A stretch of 64,000 nt of DNA from Ampullaceana balthica (taxonomy: Eukaryota > Mollusca > Gastropoda > Lymnaeidae). The position numbers and the translations under genes were made by a program. How positions within the stretch are numbered: position 1 is the first letter of the stretch; each line of letters begins with the position of its first letter. Below the pieces are notes generated by a model. It had not been told where the DNA came from, made no database searches, and saw only the letters and a list, made by a program, of their open reading frames with translations. Below, piece by piece: positions 21,001 to 29,399 of this stretch. The stretch spans positions 186,705 through 250,704 of the forward strand of contig CALYLW010000336.1 in assembly GCA_944989445.1 (NCBI GenBank). The letters run 5' to 3'.

Positions 21001-22168
21001 GAGAATGCAACAATTTAAACACGCCTCGTCCATTGGTGACATTATATTTACAACTCTTGCATGAAGTACGTGTGAACAAATTTTAAAAAAATATATTATA
21101 TAAAACAAGCCGATTTCATACTTAATCTTATGAGGCTTTAAGCCATGTAGGGGATCTTTTTGCTATCATGTCAGTACATGGGAAAGCACGTCAAAACGGG
21201 AAAAGAATGCACCGGTACCTGGTGAAATGGAAAAATTCCTGTCGGTCGTCTATTACGAAAAAGTTTGAGAAGCATTGGCTTACAATTTATTTGCCGTTTT
21301 ATATAGCTTCACGAGTGTTACGATATTACAATGTAGACCTACACTAAATAAAAACTTAATTGACAAAAAAGGGATTTGAAACATACTTATTTTCAAATAG
21401 AAAATGCTTTGTGACGTATTATTGGAGGGGGGGTCTAACTTTTTGTGACGACGCGTGACGAGGGGGGGTGAAAAATCGGCCAAAATCGCCAATACAGACA
21501 TACACTTACATACATACACTTACATACATACACTTACAGACATGCACTTACATAGAAGCACTTACAGACATGCACTTACATAGAAACACTTACAGACATG
21601 CACATACATAGAAACACTTACATAGAAACACTTACATAGAAACTCTTACATAGAAACACTTACCTAGAAACACTTACATAGAAACACTTACATAGAAACA
21701 CTTACATAGAAACACTTACATAGAAACACTTACAGACATGCACTTACATAGAAAGACTTACATACAAACATATACAAACACTGTGCTTGAGACCAGCATC
21801 TATAGGATGCCAGATGTGTTACACGTGTCTCCTTCATCGTATTTTTGCTGACATATGAAATCTTCTCGACCATTTACCGTCGCCCTTTTGTTCTACAAAA
21901 TAGCAACAATGAAATAACCACAGCAAAGTATTCCATTAATTTAATGCAGCATTGTCAAATGTTGCTTATTTGATGTAATAGATTATGTACATTAGTTTGT
22001 GTTTTACTTTTAAACCTTCATTTCTAATTTATTTGTATTCAGGACGTGGTGAGGGCAAGAGCTGTAATGTGACTCACGTTTGTCTCCCACACTTGACTTG
22101 TTTCAATGGCTACTGCGACTGTGGATTTGGGCAGATCTATAACACGTCATTAAGTCTATGTATCCCGG
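8994..22168 (+). CDS. Secreted EB-CUB-CUB-EB protein gene (exons 1-7; 3' end not found)
   Basis: Seven exons can be assembled: 8994-9041, 10011-10179, 10842-10965, 15340-15551, 18422-18545, 18876-19066 and 22043-22168. All have AG acceptors and GT donors, and every junction phase matches (0, 1, 2, 1, 2, 1), giving 331 uninterrupted codons with an open 3' end. The order is signal peptide, cysteine-rich EB/EGF-like module, CUB1 (two exons), CUB2 (two exons), second EB-like module. Both CUB domains are split at the same place, and both first-half exons are exactly 124 nt, so one domain arose by duplication of the other. CUB domains bind proteins or carbohydrates outside the cell. The exact role is unknown. 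The next exon, with a stop or membrane segment, was not found. Introns 3, 4 and 6 are swollen by repeats. Confidence 0.8.
9161..9221 (-). mobile_element. LINE/SINE 3'-tail fragment (TTATC tail)
   Basis: In intron 1. The minus strand reads ACGCAACTATCTTCTGC, then GAAGGAGCGTCTGT, and ends in (AAGAT)n. This is the 3' end of the LINE at 56.9-59.5 kb and also the tail of the SINE at 34.3 kb, so the parent could be either. Confidence 0.75.
10011..10179 (+). CDS. EB-CUB gene exon 2: EB/EGF-like cysteine-rich module
   Basis: The exon follows a good polypyrimidine tract ending in TCAATCCCAG and is followed by GTAAGT. The phase-0 reading gives a Ser/Pro start, then a module with nine cysteines including DGNPCKASSECATSLC and NNMCACNES. 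This spacing is like the short EB modules and EGF-like repeats of secreted invertebrate proteins. It ends in phase 1 (169 nt), which joins exon 3 to give an Asp codon. Confidence 0.75.
10363..10440 (+). mobile_element. LINE 3'-tail fragment
   Basis: In intron 2, CATGAATAAGCGTAGGACGC followed by TAACCTTCTTCTGC matches the LINE 3' untranslated region at about 59485-59515. The terminal (GATAA)n part is degraded. Confidence 0.6.
10842..10965 (+). CDS. EB-CUB gene exon 3: first half of CUB1
   Basis: A 124-nt exon between GTACCGTTTAG and GTCAGT. It encodes the first CUB strands: a cysteine at the domain start (DCNSTVEV), PGNIVRLRQSN, the conserved YCNWTITAPG block (second Cys and Trp), then YILLR. 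It enters in phase 1 and leaves in phase 2. Length and phases are identical to exon 5. Confidence 0.8.
11130..11720. repeat. Repeat R3, left copy (GGCGCC hairpins)
   Basis: In intron 3. The block holds two near-identical units, each with a GGGCGCCTACGGCGCCC-type palindrome followed by an AAAGCCCAACTAACTTGTCC-like stretch, then TTTACAGTGCGTCTTTAATT and GTCACGTCTGTCCGTGACGC. The same elements recur in reverse order and orientation at 14690-15075. The two blocks therefore form an inverted pair about 3 kb apart. No coding sequence. Confidence 0.6.
11967..13251. mobile_element. ACCGATAT-type TIR element, copy A (four repeated left ends)
   Basis: The left end TTAGGGGTCTACCGATATGC begins near 11966 and the right end GATATATCGGTAGACCCCTA lies at 13229-13249, giving inverted termini. 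The left part consists of four tandem units of about 153-157 bp (starting near 11965, 12118, 12270 and 12427), each beginning with the terminal motif and containing GATGACGTCATTCTTAAAT. About 770 bp of single-copy sequence follows. An inverted relative lies at 54555-55645. There is no coding capacity. Confidence 0.7.
13571..14095. repeat. Diverged 270-bp tandem dimer
   Basis: GGTGCTGACTTGACAATAAT occurs at 13571 and again at 13841. Each copy runs about 255-270 bp and ends with ATGTATGGACMAATGGGCG and AAACTGACAAGTCAT. The two copies differ at many positions, so the duplication is old. Non-coding, in intron 3. Confidence 0.7.
14690..15130. repeat. Repeat R3, right copy (inverted relative to 11130-11720)
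   Basis: It contains GTCACGTCTGT, ATGCGCTGTAAAAAATATTA and two GGCGCCGTAGGCGCC palindromes, matching the left R3 copy in reverse. GAAAACTTCCGTCATTTTTG occurs at both about 14655 and 15104, and its reverse complement near 20722, so that motif belongs to a wider family. Confidence 0.55.
15340..15551 (+). CDS. EB-CUB gene exon 4: second half of CUB1
   Basis: The acceptor TTACTTTCAG precedes a 212-nt exon. It continues CUB1 with YLDIKSPDQCLTN, IIEVYDD (the conserved xYDG-type strand), a Cys in FNSCQSN, RNRMYISYKQG and the terminal GFIGSYSLY strand. The donor is taken as GTGAGA at 15552, because it gives phase 1 as in exon 6. Reading through instead would add only a short tail before a TGA at 15575, a possible alternative end. 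Domain Cys pairs C1-C2 and C3-C4 are both present. Confidence 0.8.
15930..16104. mobile_element. Short hAT-like MITE
   Basis: CAGTGCCGGATTTAGTC begins at 15930, and GTAAATCCGGCAGTA ends near 16104, forming inverted termini typical of hAT MITEs. A GGGCCC-rich segment lies inside. A clear 8-bp target duplication was not seen. It lies in intron 4. Confidence 0.6.
16748..17735 (+). pseudogene. Tigger transposase pseudogene (N-terminal DNA-binding region)
   Basis: It begins MGPKKLSVKVSAQKKMMSIE, followed by a KLKIIELKRA helix and the psq-type helix-turn-helix (DLARQYGRSTSMI-like). A 72-bp segment is tandemly duplicated (16849-16920 and 16921-16992). The frame then reads GITPTEGVTIISKLRSSLQ and MEKLLMVWLTEK, the start of the CENP-B-type second DNA-binding domain. 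There a 27-bp segment coding MEKLLMVWL is expanded about 20-fold (17067-17620). After the array the original protein resumes: DTLTQGIICELARAIYG and DLLNQTP. Stops and frameshifts lie before the array (for instance TAA near 16806), and the DDE catalytic core is absent, so it cannot be active. Confidence 0.85.
17067..17620 (+). repeat. 27-bp minisatellite inside the Tigger ORF
   Basis: About 20 copies of GAAACTGCTGATGGTTTGG plus TTGATGGA, with a T/C alternation in GATGGA/GACGGA. Because 27 is a multiple of three and the unit lacks stops, three frames stay open on both strands, giving artefactual proteins. The register MEKLLMVWL continues the transposase on both sides, so that is the ancestral frame. 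VDGETADGL is an accidental one. Confidence 0.95.
17960..18398. repeat. 21-bp tandem array next to the exon 5 acceptor
   Basis: About 21 copies of a 21-bp unit, CCATACATATAGTCCAACTA, with two- to three-base variants (GGACAACTA, AAGTGCCACTA, CACTTAGTACAGCTA). The variants recur in a fixed order, so a higher-order block of several units was itself duplicated. Both strands stay open because the unit is seven codons long; neither translation is credible. The array ends about 25 bp before the acceptor AG at 18420-18421. Confidence 0.95.
18422..18545 (+). CDS. EB-CUB gene exon 5: first half of CUB2
   Basis: A 124-nt exon after CTTATTATCAG and before GTTTGT. It encodes GYIVSPGFPLKYPRNSNFSW, the classic CUB start, followed by IIDGGEEVVDL. 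The position usually held by Cys before the Trp is Phe (NFSW), and no cysteine occurs elsewhere in CUB2, so this domain has no disulfides. A 21-bp tandem array ends only about 25 bp upstream of the acceptor. A downstream alternative donor, GTAAGA at 18564, is also in phase 2. Confidence 0.8.
18876..19066 (+). CDS. EB-CUB gene exon 6: second half of CUB2
   Basis: The acceptor is taken as the AG at 18874-18875, after TTGTTTTTGCTACTGAAG. The more obvious AG at 18890-18891 (CACTGCAG) would shift the frame and hit a stop after five codons. With the chosen site the junction reads VVDLSIHTLQIKDS and the CUB core continues NDYIIIYDGPKE, then TFRVVFHSDISAEYQGFYG. The exon leaves in phase 1 before GTTTGT. 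It has no cysteine. Confidence 0.75.
19158..19435. repeat. Degenerate ACAGACATACACTTAC satellite, left part
   Basis: Units of about 16 bp (ACAGACATACACTTAC, with ACTAACATACA, ACGTATTGACA and AACTTACAGTTG variants) run up to the left end of a transposable element at 19436. The same satellite resumes at 21493. It lies in intron 6. Confidence 0.85.
19436..21489. mobile_element. 2-kb non-autonomous TIR element, copy 1 (GGGGCCGTCCAT family)
   Basis: It starts GGGGCCGTCCATAAATGACG at 19436 and ends in GACGAGGGGGGGTGAAAAATC plus CCAAAATCGC near 21489. The last 30-35 bases of the right terminus are missing compared with other copies. The interior (GTGGATTTAGGTGTCTTCGT, GATGCCCGTCAGTC, CCCCTCGGTTAAACCGCCCG) is present in inverted orientation at 27640-28190 in copy 2. 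No transposase ORF is seen. The inverted GGGGCC termini and 3-bp TTA/TA flanks of sister copies fit PIF/Harbinger-like elements, but without a transposase this class is inferred. It inserted into the intron-6 satellite. Confidence 0.75.
21493..21775. repeat. Satellite, right part, with a 14-bp derivative
   Basis: It continues the ACAGACATACACTTAC satellite, then shifts to units of 14 bp (ATAGAAACACTTAC), about ten copies. The switch of unit within one array shows local expansion of a mutated unit. Confidence 0.9.
22043..22168 (+). CDS. EB-CUB gene exon 7: second EB-like module
   Basis: A 126-nt exon between TTTGTATTCAG and GTAAGA. It enters in phase 1 (completing a Gly codon from exon 6) and leaves in phase 1. 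It encodes a six-cysteine module: GKSCNVTHVCLPHLTC, then NGYCDCGFG and SLCIPG. This is related in style to exon 2 but not closely similar. Read-through past the donor would add a hydrophobic tail of about 22 residues before a stop at 22237-22239, a possible alternative membrane-anchored end. Confidence 0.75.
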
Positions 22169-22277
22169 GTAAGAGTAATATTTTCATAGCTTTCGTCACA
22201 ACCATTATATTACATATGACAATACGTCAAATTACATAAATTTTAACATTTTTAAATATTTATTACTTTTGTATGTT

Positions 22278-22278
<1 letters not shown>

Positions 22279-22330
<52 letters not shown>
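22279..22330. repeat. (TA)n microsatellite
   Basis: About 25 uninterrupted TA dinucleotides, 110 bp downstream of exon 7. Confidence 0.98.
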
Positions 22331-22331
<1 letters not shown>

Positions 22332-22400
22332 GTTTACAGACATACACGTATAGTCATTACAATACAGTTATTGACTGGTTTGTAGTGTAACATTACTATT

Positions 22401-22572
22401 TAGTTGACAACATGTGTGTGTAGTGTCAAAACTTAGTTGACAACATGTGTGTGTAGTGTCAAAACTTAGTTGACAACATGTGTGTGTAGTGTCAAAACTT
22501 AGTTGACAACATGTGTGTGTAGTGTCAAAACTTAGTTGACAACATGTGTGTAAAGTGTCAAAACTTAGTTGA
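22401..22572. repeat. 33-bp tandem repeat, five copies
   Basis: The unit begins TAGTTGACAACATGTGTGTG and continues with TAGTGTCAAAACT. Copies start at 22401, 22434, 22467, 22500 and 22533 and are nearly identical. The flank TGTAACATTACTATT occurs on both sides, so the array grew between two copies of that short sequence. Confidence 0.95.
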
Positions 22573-22654
22573 CTGTAACATTACTATTCAGTTGTGTGCT
22601 GAAAAATTGTTAAAATTGTTCCGCTACTTGATCGTCTCTTTATGTGAATATCAT

Positions 22655-22672
22655 TTTTGTGTTCAGGTAAGC
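22655..22672 (+). promoter_or_regulatory. Candidate recursive (zero-length exon) splice site
   Basis: A pyrimidine-rich stretch ends TTTTTGTGTTCAG and is followed at once by GTAAGC. Acceptor and donor are thus fused with no exon between, the arrangement of ratcheting sites in long introns. It lies about 500 bp after exon 7 in the open-ended last intron. It could be chance. Confidence 0.3.
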
Positions 22673-22759
22673 GTTTTTTTTATTACTCGCCTTTATTGTG
22701 GGTATTTTAATATATCTCTCAATGTGTCCATCTCACACTCATTATCTCCTTGAGACGAT

Positions 22760-24030
22760 CCACTTGCATATTTTCTGGTAGATTTGCAGTAGGATGTCAA
22801 TATGATTTCTGAAAGCTGATATAAAACACAAATTAATCAACTCTTGTTCACGATGGTTTGCATTTGAAAATTTGAATTTATTAATGTTCATTTTATGAAC
22901 ATTTTTTTTTGGTACCCGTTATAAAGCAGTAACGTGAATTTTTTTCAATGTCACATTGTCACACACAAAAACTTTCGAAACCGATTTTACCTTCACTTTC
23001 AACAAGATCAATGATTTTTTTTAACCGTTTCTACATGGTATTAAAACCTGGTAGGTAGTTTTATTTATCATGCTAAAATATCCATCTTAATTTTAACTTA
23101 ATTAAACTTTACGAGCTAAAATGTTTAGTACAAGATATTCAAAGAAATCAGAAGCTGTATATGTAAATTATATGCATTCTTAAATATATATATGTTTTTT
23201 AATTTAAAAAAATCAACACTGGTGTTGTGGGTCTAAGATAAAACACATTTTATTCTTAATTTTGCATTCCTATTATACTCAAATGTTTTCATAAAGACTA
23301 ATTTCAACAGCGCCGTCATGTTTAGTCAACCGAAATTACAACAAAACGACATAATCCGTATCAGGTAATGAAATTTAGTCATGTAATGTTGCACAACTAG
23401 CTATTTATGCAGTCATTTTAAAAGACAATCAATCATGAATTAACAAAACATCTTTGCAAGCACATAAAGCTTTAAAAAAATAGTTAAATGTTTTATAAAA
23501 AAACAAACTTAAAATATTAATAAGCATTGTTCAATCAGGGAAGTATTTCACTTGTCTGTTACCTTGTTGCTTTTTTTAAAATTTATTTATTTTTTCCCAG
23601 AACTTTAGTATGTTGGGCGACACTTATTGGTGACATTTTCACTATTTTCAAATTTTTCATTGACATATTGTAGTCCTTTTCTGTGTATGAAGTATTCTTT
23701 AAAAGTAAATCCTGACGGTCCGTGATTTTTGCTGTTTTGTTGTAATATCTCTGCTGGTTATATTGTTATTCTTTACCATTTCTATCTATTTTATAAAGGT
23801 GAAGTCTTCTATAGGAATCATTAGCCCTCGAAAAGAATGATAATAGTCGGTTTACCAAGTAATGCGGTAAGTCAATAGTATGATAATGTGTAGTTATTTT
23901 ATTTTAAGGGAAATGAAAATCCGATATTATATCATTGAATCGGTTAGAAATATAAGTTCTTTGCTTAACTCTTAAATGTATCAACAAAAGATTTTGTATC
24001 AACATTGCAATCAACCGTATCTTAATTGCT
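22760..24030. other. No gene seen
   Basis: AT-rich sequence, presumably intron or intergenic DNA after exon 7. No CUB, EB or other domain was recognised in any frame, and no tandem array is present. Confidence 0.45.
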
Positions 24031-24034
24031 ATTA

Positions 24035-24424
24035 GGGGCCGTCCATACATGACATCACGCGATTTTGACCGATTGTTCAACCCCTCCTCCCTTGTCACAA
24101 AAAGTTAGACCCCCCTCCAATATGACGTGACAAAGTTTTGCATAAAAGCCGTATTTTCTATTTGAAAATGAGCATGTTTCAAATCACGTTTTTCTCATTT
24201 AAGTATGTATTTAGTGTAAGGTTGCACTCTACTATCGTAACACGCGTTAAACCATGTAAAACGTCAGTAAATAAATTGTAGGCGATCAAATATTTAAGTG
24301 GAACTTTTATTTAAAGTTTGCGCGTTTTGATGTGACGTCACATTTCGTAAACATCCCCCTCCCCCTCGTCACACATGAGTGACCCCATTCCCCTAGGTGC
24401 CTGACAACATTTATGGACAGCCCC
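24035..24424. mobile_element. 390-bp MITE of the GGGGCCGTCCAT family
   Basis: A complete short element: left end GGGGCCGTCCATACATGACA, right end ATTTATGGACAGCCCC. TTA lies directly on both sides (24032-24034 and 24425-24427), a 3-bp target duplication. It matches the outer parts of the 2-kb element and lacks its middle. The TTA at its right is shared with the next element. Confidence 0.88.
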
Positions 24425-24717
24425 TTAGGGGCCGTCCATAAATGACGTCACGCTATTTTGGCCGATTGTTCAACCCCTCCTCCCTTGTCACAAAAAGTTA
24501 GAACCCCCCCCCTCCAAAAATACGTCACAAAGCTTTGACAGTGGCGGATTTAGCTATAGGGCAGGGGGGTCGGCTTGCCCCCCCCCCACGCCCCTGTTGG
24601 GTCTAAAATGGCGCCCCTGTTGGGTCTAAAATGGCGCCCCCTAAAGACGCCCTTGATGAACACTAAAAAGGTGTCACTAGAGCAGAAAAAAAAGATTGCT
24701 AAACACGAAACTTCTAA

Positions 24718-26012
24718 TCAAAATTACACTAATTGCTAAATATCGTATCTCAAATGATGAAACTGTAATACCTGGTTTAAATCTCGCATTTGAATTATCG
24801 GCGACAATTGATAAGGAAGTTAAGTCTGCACAATTATTTTATTTAATTATTGATTCAACCATTAATATATCTAGAATTGATCAGATGTCAGTTTATTTAC
24901 GTTAATTTTTTTAAAATCAGGACATGTTGTGGAAAGATTTATAATTTATAGCCTTTTATACTTTAGTAAACAGCGGTTGGGTAGTGAAGTCAATAGTGCG
25001 CTCGCCTCACAAGCTGATGGGAGTGGGATCTAGCCCACGTTAAAGCCACAATAAAAATGGAGTGATTAACGCTAAGAAAATCCTCCACTGACCTGGAAGG
25101 GAGAGGGGGCGCCCACCTAGGTTTACCAAGCCCCGCCCCTAGTAAGTTCTAATGGAAACATTAGGACCCCCTACGACCACCGGTTATGGGACTTAAGTAA
25201 ATAAATTTGTAAAAAGCTGCCGCATTTGCTGAGAAGATTTTAACGGAACTACTAAAGCGAAACATTGATTTCACACTATGTCGAGGACATGCATACTCTG
25301 GAATTAAGAGTGCCCTTCAAACACAAATAAGAAACTGTCACCCAATTGTTGTGCTCGTGTTTTGAATTTGGTTACTATCGAAGCAATGTCTGTAAACACT
25401 GATGTACAGTTGTTTTTCGGCACAGCTGAAAAGTTGTATGCATTCCTTACGTCTAGTTTACCACGTCTAAATACTCTTAAAGAACACCAGAAATCTCAAT
25501 ATGAATCAAAAGAAGTTACTCTGAAACGACTTGCTGATACAAGATGTGCAAGTCGTAAGCATGCAGTTCATTCAGTTGTTGAATCATTCTTTGCTATTCT
25601 AGGCACACTTGATTCAGGGGAATCAACAGAATATAAAGGAAGTGTCAGAGCAGAAGCTATGGGAAAATCTGTTTTAATAACAAAATATTCTTTTGTTTTT
25701 CTGATACTATTTGTACAAAAATTATCTTCATGTTATCAAACTACTTGCAACGCGTTTGCAAAACAATTGATCAATTTTGGAAGAAGCAATTTTGTTTGAA
25801 TGAGAATCGATGAAGCTTTTGAAATTCTGAATGTAGATGTCAACTCATTTATTAACGAAAATTGTTCCAAACTGGATGTTAAAACAGAATTTAAAGAAAA
25901 ACGAATTGCAAAAAAGAAAAGTATGGCAGGCGAACTTAGTAGAGATAAAATGGCTGATGATCCGATGATCCAACTACACCATTTTTATCATCGGCACGAA
26001 ACTGCCTGCTAA
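24718..26012 (+). pseudogene. hAT transposase pseudogene (ZMYM1/DUF4371-like)
   Basis: The pieces appear in order. IAKYRISNDETVIPGLNLAF lies at about 24740. LFYLIIDSTINISRIDQMSV near 24835 holds the first catalytic-region motif (xIxDSTxDI). LCRGHAYSGIKSALQTQIR lies near 25272, and the frame from 25362 includes LKRLADTRCASRKHAVHSV, matching the family's LKRLSxTRWSxRxxAV block. Distances between them are shorter than in intact proteins, and stops and frameshifts separate them. About 250 bp between the first two parts is foreign (24960-25210). The reading frame at 25800-26012 runs into an R1 repeat. The C-terminal dimerisation region was not seen. Confidence 0.8.
24963..25210 (+). mobile_element. 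Possible tRNA-derived SINE in the hAT
   Basis: GGTTGGGTAGTGAAGTCAAT with GTGCGCTCGCCTCAC and, 35 bases later, GGGATCTAGCCCACG look like degenerate A and B boxes of an RNA polymerase III promoter. The segment interrupts the transposase similarity. Its downstream end is uncertain. Confidence 0.35.
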
Positions 26013-26115
26013 ATTTCAGCTCGCTAGCTTACGAGCAAGTGGGTTAAAAATCGATCCAAAGTTTTGGCGACAAGGGCGCAAGCAAGCAGACACCACCAGT
26101 TAATATAAAGGATTT
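26000..26115. repeat. R1-related fragment
   Basis: CTAAATTTCAGCTCGCTAGC to CAGTTAATATAAAGGATTT matches the end portion of the R1 family, including its conserved TTAATATAAGGGATTT border with one mismatch. It lies inside the nested hAT. Confidence 0.55.
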
Positions 26116-27119
26116 AAAAATAAGTTTGTTCTCTTTGCAACTAAGTTCATAATATACTGTCATCTTTTTATCCTACATATGATATATGCATATAATATGT
26201 ATATGATAAATGATTTCTTTAATTATTTTGGACTTTTATTAATTATTAACATTTGTTAAAATAAATTATATTTTGTTTTCATTTGTGACCTGAATATAAA
26301 GCAATTGTTTGTATATTGAAGAGATTCATTGCAATGGTTTGATGTAAACAAAAAGAATATTAAATAATGTATTTTGAATGATCAACGCAGAATTTATTAT
26401 TTAACACTTAGTTATTTGTTTGAGTTACTGTCACTGCTATTTATGTCAAGCTGAACAAACTGATGGGTCATCTTGCAGATGGTACAACAAACTATTGGAG
26501 GCATAAAAAACTTTAATCAAACTCTACCTCATTATCAAAACATAATAAGTTTATAGTCTTTGGGCTATGAACTTATTATGCTGAGTTTTCTTCGTTAAAG
26601 TCTGCTACGATATTCAGCAATTGAAAGTCAACACAAAGGATTTTTTTTAAAATTTAGATTTTGTCACAAATAACAGCTCCCAAAGTTAACTACCATTTTC
26701 ATAAATTCAATTGATTAACCAAATCTACGTAAGACTAGATGTTTCTTTTTGTCTAGCAAGTTGCCACAGGGCAACTCTGAAAATGTATGTCACATAAACA
26801 ACACACCTTAGATTTCATATTTGAGAATGCAACAGTCTCTTAAGATGAAAACTTATAAAGTAAATCTCAAGTGAGCAGAAATGTTTTGTTTTTTTTCAAC
26901 ATAAAATATAGCAATAAGAGTGAATCTCATATCAAATTTCTAATCTTCATTGCAGAACGAGCAATTTAAACAAATTAATTTTATTTCAATTTCAGCTCCT
27001 AGAAATATTTGTACTAAGTGATTGAATAAAAAAAAATTGCGGCGCCCTTTGAAATTCTCCTGCCCCCCCCCCACGCAGACAAACCTAAATCCGCCACTGC
27101 CCCCCCCCCAAAAAAAAAT

Positions 27120-29060
27120 AAACAAAAAAAACACAACTTAATTTCTATTTGAAAATAAGTATGTTTTAAATCACTTTTTTTGTAATTTAAGCATTTATTT
27201 ACCGTAGGTCTGCATTGTAATATCGTAACACACGTGAAGTATATTCACGTAAAAGGCATTTGTTCTAAAATTACCACATTGATATCAAATCTCATGTTTT
27301 CTAAAAATTATTTGGTAAAAGGAATTTGGCGAGTACTGTACGAACCCCACATGTGTACAGGAAAGTAGAGTGTCATCTTGTGCGTCGCAAAATACAGTAA
27401 CTCCTGCAAGTTGAAGACTGAAAAATGATATGACATTAATAAAATATCCAATATTGTCATAACTTTTAACTCCGAAGCACACGAGTTTTTTAAGGTTTTT
27501 TTGTTTTTGTATTGTTGTTTTTTCCCCATTTTTTAAAAAAGATTTCAAGTGAGTCACACAAGAGTTGTAAATATAATGCCACCAATGGACAAGGCGTGTT
27601 TAAATTGTTGATTCTCTGGTGGGGTTTATAAACTAATGAAAAATACATGGCTACCGCTATCGGGCGGTTTAACCGAGGGGTCGGTGAACAGCGATATATT
27701 ATCTCATTCGGTGTAAAAAGGGAACTCTCGGGGTTAAACGTTTAATCGGCCTTCAAAATACGAACTGTGTTAACATCCTTAGATTATACTTTATTTTAAT
27801 TCGTAAGAATTGAAAATATGACTTTTAATCAGCACGGTTAACTTCTTTGTTTAAAAAAAAATATATATATAAATAATATTTTAAAGGTATTTTAAAAAAA
27901 AACTCAATGGACAGTCGGGCATCCCGTAAAAAGAGGTCGGCGAACAGGTGTAAATTACCCCATCTTGGGTCAAAGGGAATTCTTGGGGGTAATGCAGAAT
28001 CATTTGGGACATATAACATCCACTACAATCCACTAGATATATTAAAATACGTCATGTGTACTGTACGCTTGGAACATATGCCCGTTATTGAACCGGTTCC
28101 TTCAGAAAATGCATTTTTTAAAAATGTGACAACTATGTAGATTTCTTACCTACATACTTTACGAAGACACCTAAATCCACCATACTTTCATTTATATTGA
28201 CACGAGTGACAATAATCTTAATCCACATGACTTTAGTGTATCAAGTATCCTTTCTGTGATATTTAAAATTAATGCCTTAAAAACTGAGCTAAGAAGAAAA
28301 GTTGTTTTGTGCAGTGCAATTCTCGAATTGCGATGTCAAGAATTGATGCATTCAATAAAGTGAATGAATACTATTATATCTAGAATGGCCAGGGGCGTAA
28401 GACCAAAAAAACAATCGAACAATTATATCAAATTTAAAACGTTTATAATTGTATCAAATAGATCTCCCCATAATAATAATAATAAATAAATGGATATTTC
28501 GCGTCGTTTTGACTTAAAATATTTAAACATAATCCTATTCATTTCATTTTTAGACACTTATCATGCTTGTAAAACTCACCAGTTGCATTTGCTAACGACG
28601 CTCCCCCAAATCCCCGCCCGAGTCATGTGGGCAGGATCTCGAGTCGTAACGCACACATAAACTTGTATATTTTGGAGTAAGGGGCAAAAAAGTTCGACGA
28701 CGGAGCTGCGGTTCAATCACAGATGCTTTGATGTCAACATCAAACCACAGAGGGTAACAATTTTATACGTTCTCTTGTGGGTTCTCAAACTTAAAGGATT
28801 ATAATTAGATTCAATTTTCATTTCTTGATAACTTACGTCTGATTCCCTATGGACCGGCATTTTGAGAAGCACTGATGGTTTTAAAAAAAAATATTTAAAA
28901 AAATAAAAAAGGCATTAAATAAATTGTAAGCGACCAAATCTCACAGTGGAAATTTTATTTAAAGTTACCCTTTTGATGTGACGTCACATTTCTTCAACCC
29001 CCTCCCACCCCCCTCGTCACGCATCGTCACAAAAGTGTGCAGGTGCGTGTCGTCATTTAT
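27120..29060. other. Interior of TIR element copy 2; no gene
   Basis: Short ORFs here are all within the repeat. The segments at 27580-27740 and 27910-28200 are reverse-complement matches of 20390-20660 and 20880-21070. No conserved protein is visible in either copy in corresponding frames. Confidence 0.6.
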
Positions 29061-29399
29061 GGACGGCCCCTTAGACAATTGCACAATATCTGAGTAATGC
29101 TATACTATAATATAAATTATATAAATTAAAAAAAATAATATTAAAAAATATTTCACTGGTATTTTTGATGTAATGTAGCTTATTCATTGGCTGCCTAAAA
29201 ATAGTTATATTTATATGAACAAAAAATTTATAACAATTTTTTTTGTTGTTAGAATGAAAACTAATAATAATTATTAAATTTAACTTATTTTTTTCCATTA
29301 TTAACAGTTTGTCACAGTCATTCAAAAAGTCTGATTTTGTGTGCGTTTATACACACTACAGGGAGTCAATATAACTTACTTATACTTCTATATCTGAAA

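Larger units (their letters stand above)
24539..27099 (+). mobile_element. hAT transposon nested in the TIR element
   Basis: Ends are CAGTGGCGGATTTAG at 24539 and CTAAATCCGCCACTG at 27085-27099, perfect 15-bp inverted repeats. The interior carries pieces of a hAT transposase. The two flanking arms of the host element can be aligned across it (C-rich tract, then TTTCTATTTGAAAATAAG). An 8-bp target duplication is not clear, because both junctions lie in low-complexity C/A tracts. An R1 fragment sits at about 26000-26115. Confidence 0.88.
24428..29070. mobile_element. 2-kb TIR element, copy 2, split by a hAT
   Basis: The left end GGGGCCGTCCATAAATGACG is at 24428 and the right end ATTTATGGACGGCCCC at 29070. 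TTA occurs at 24425-24427 and at 29071-29073. Without the 2561-bp hAT inside, the element is about 2.08 kb. Its interior matches copy 1 (19436-21489) in inverted orientation. It contains no recognisable transposase. This copy shows the full length and both termini of the family. Confidence 0.85.

Noticed and set aside
20858..21079. Minus-strand ORF in the 2-kb element as its transposase
   Set aside because: Only 73 codons, no motif, and the corresponding frame in copy 2 is not conserved as protein.
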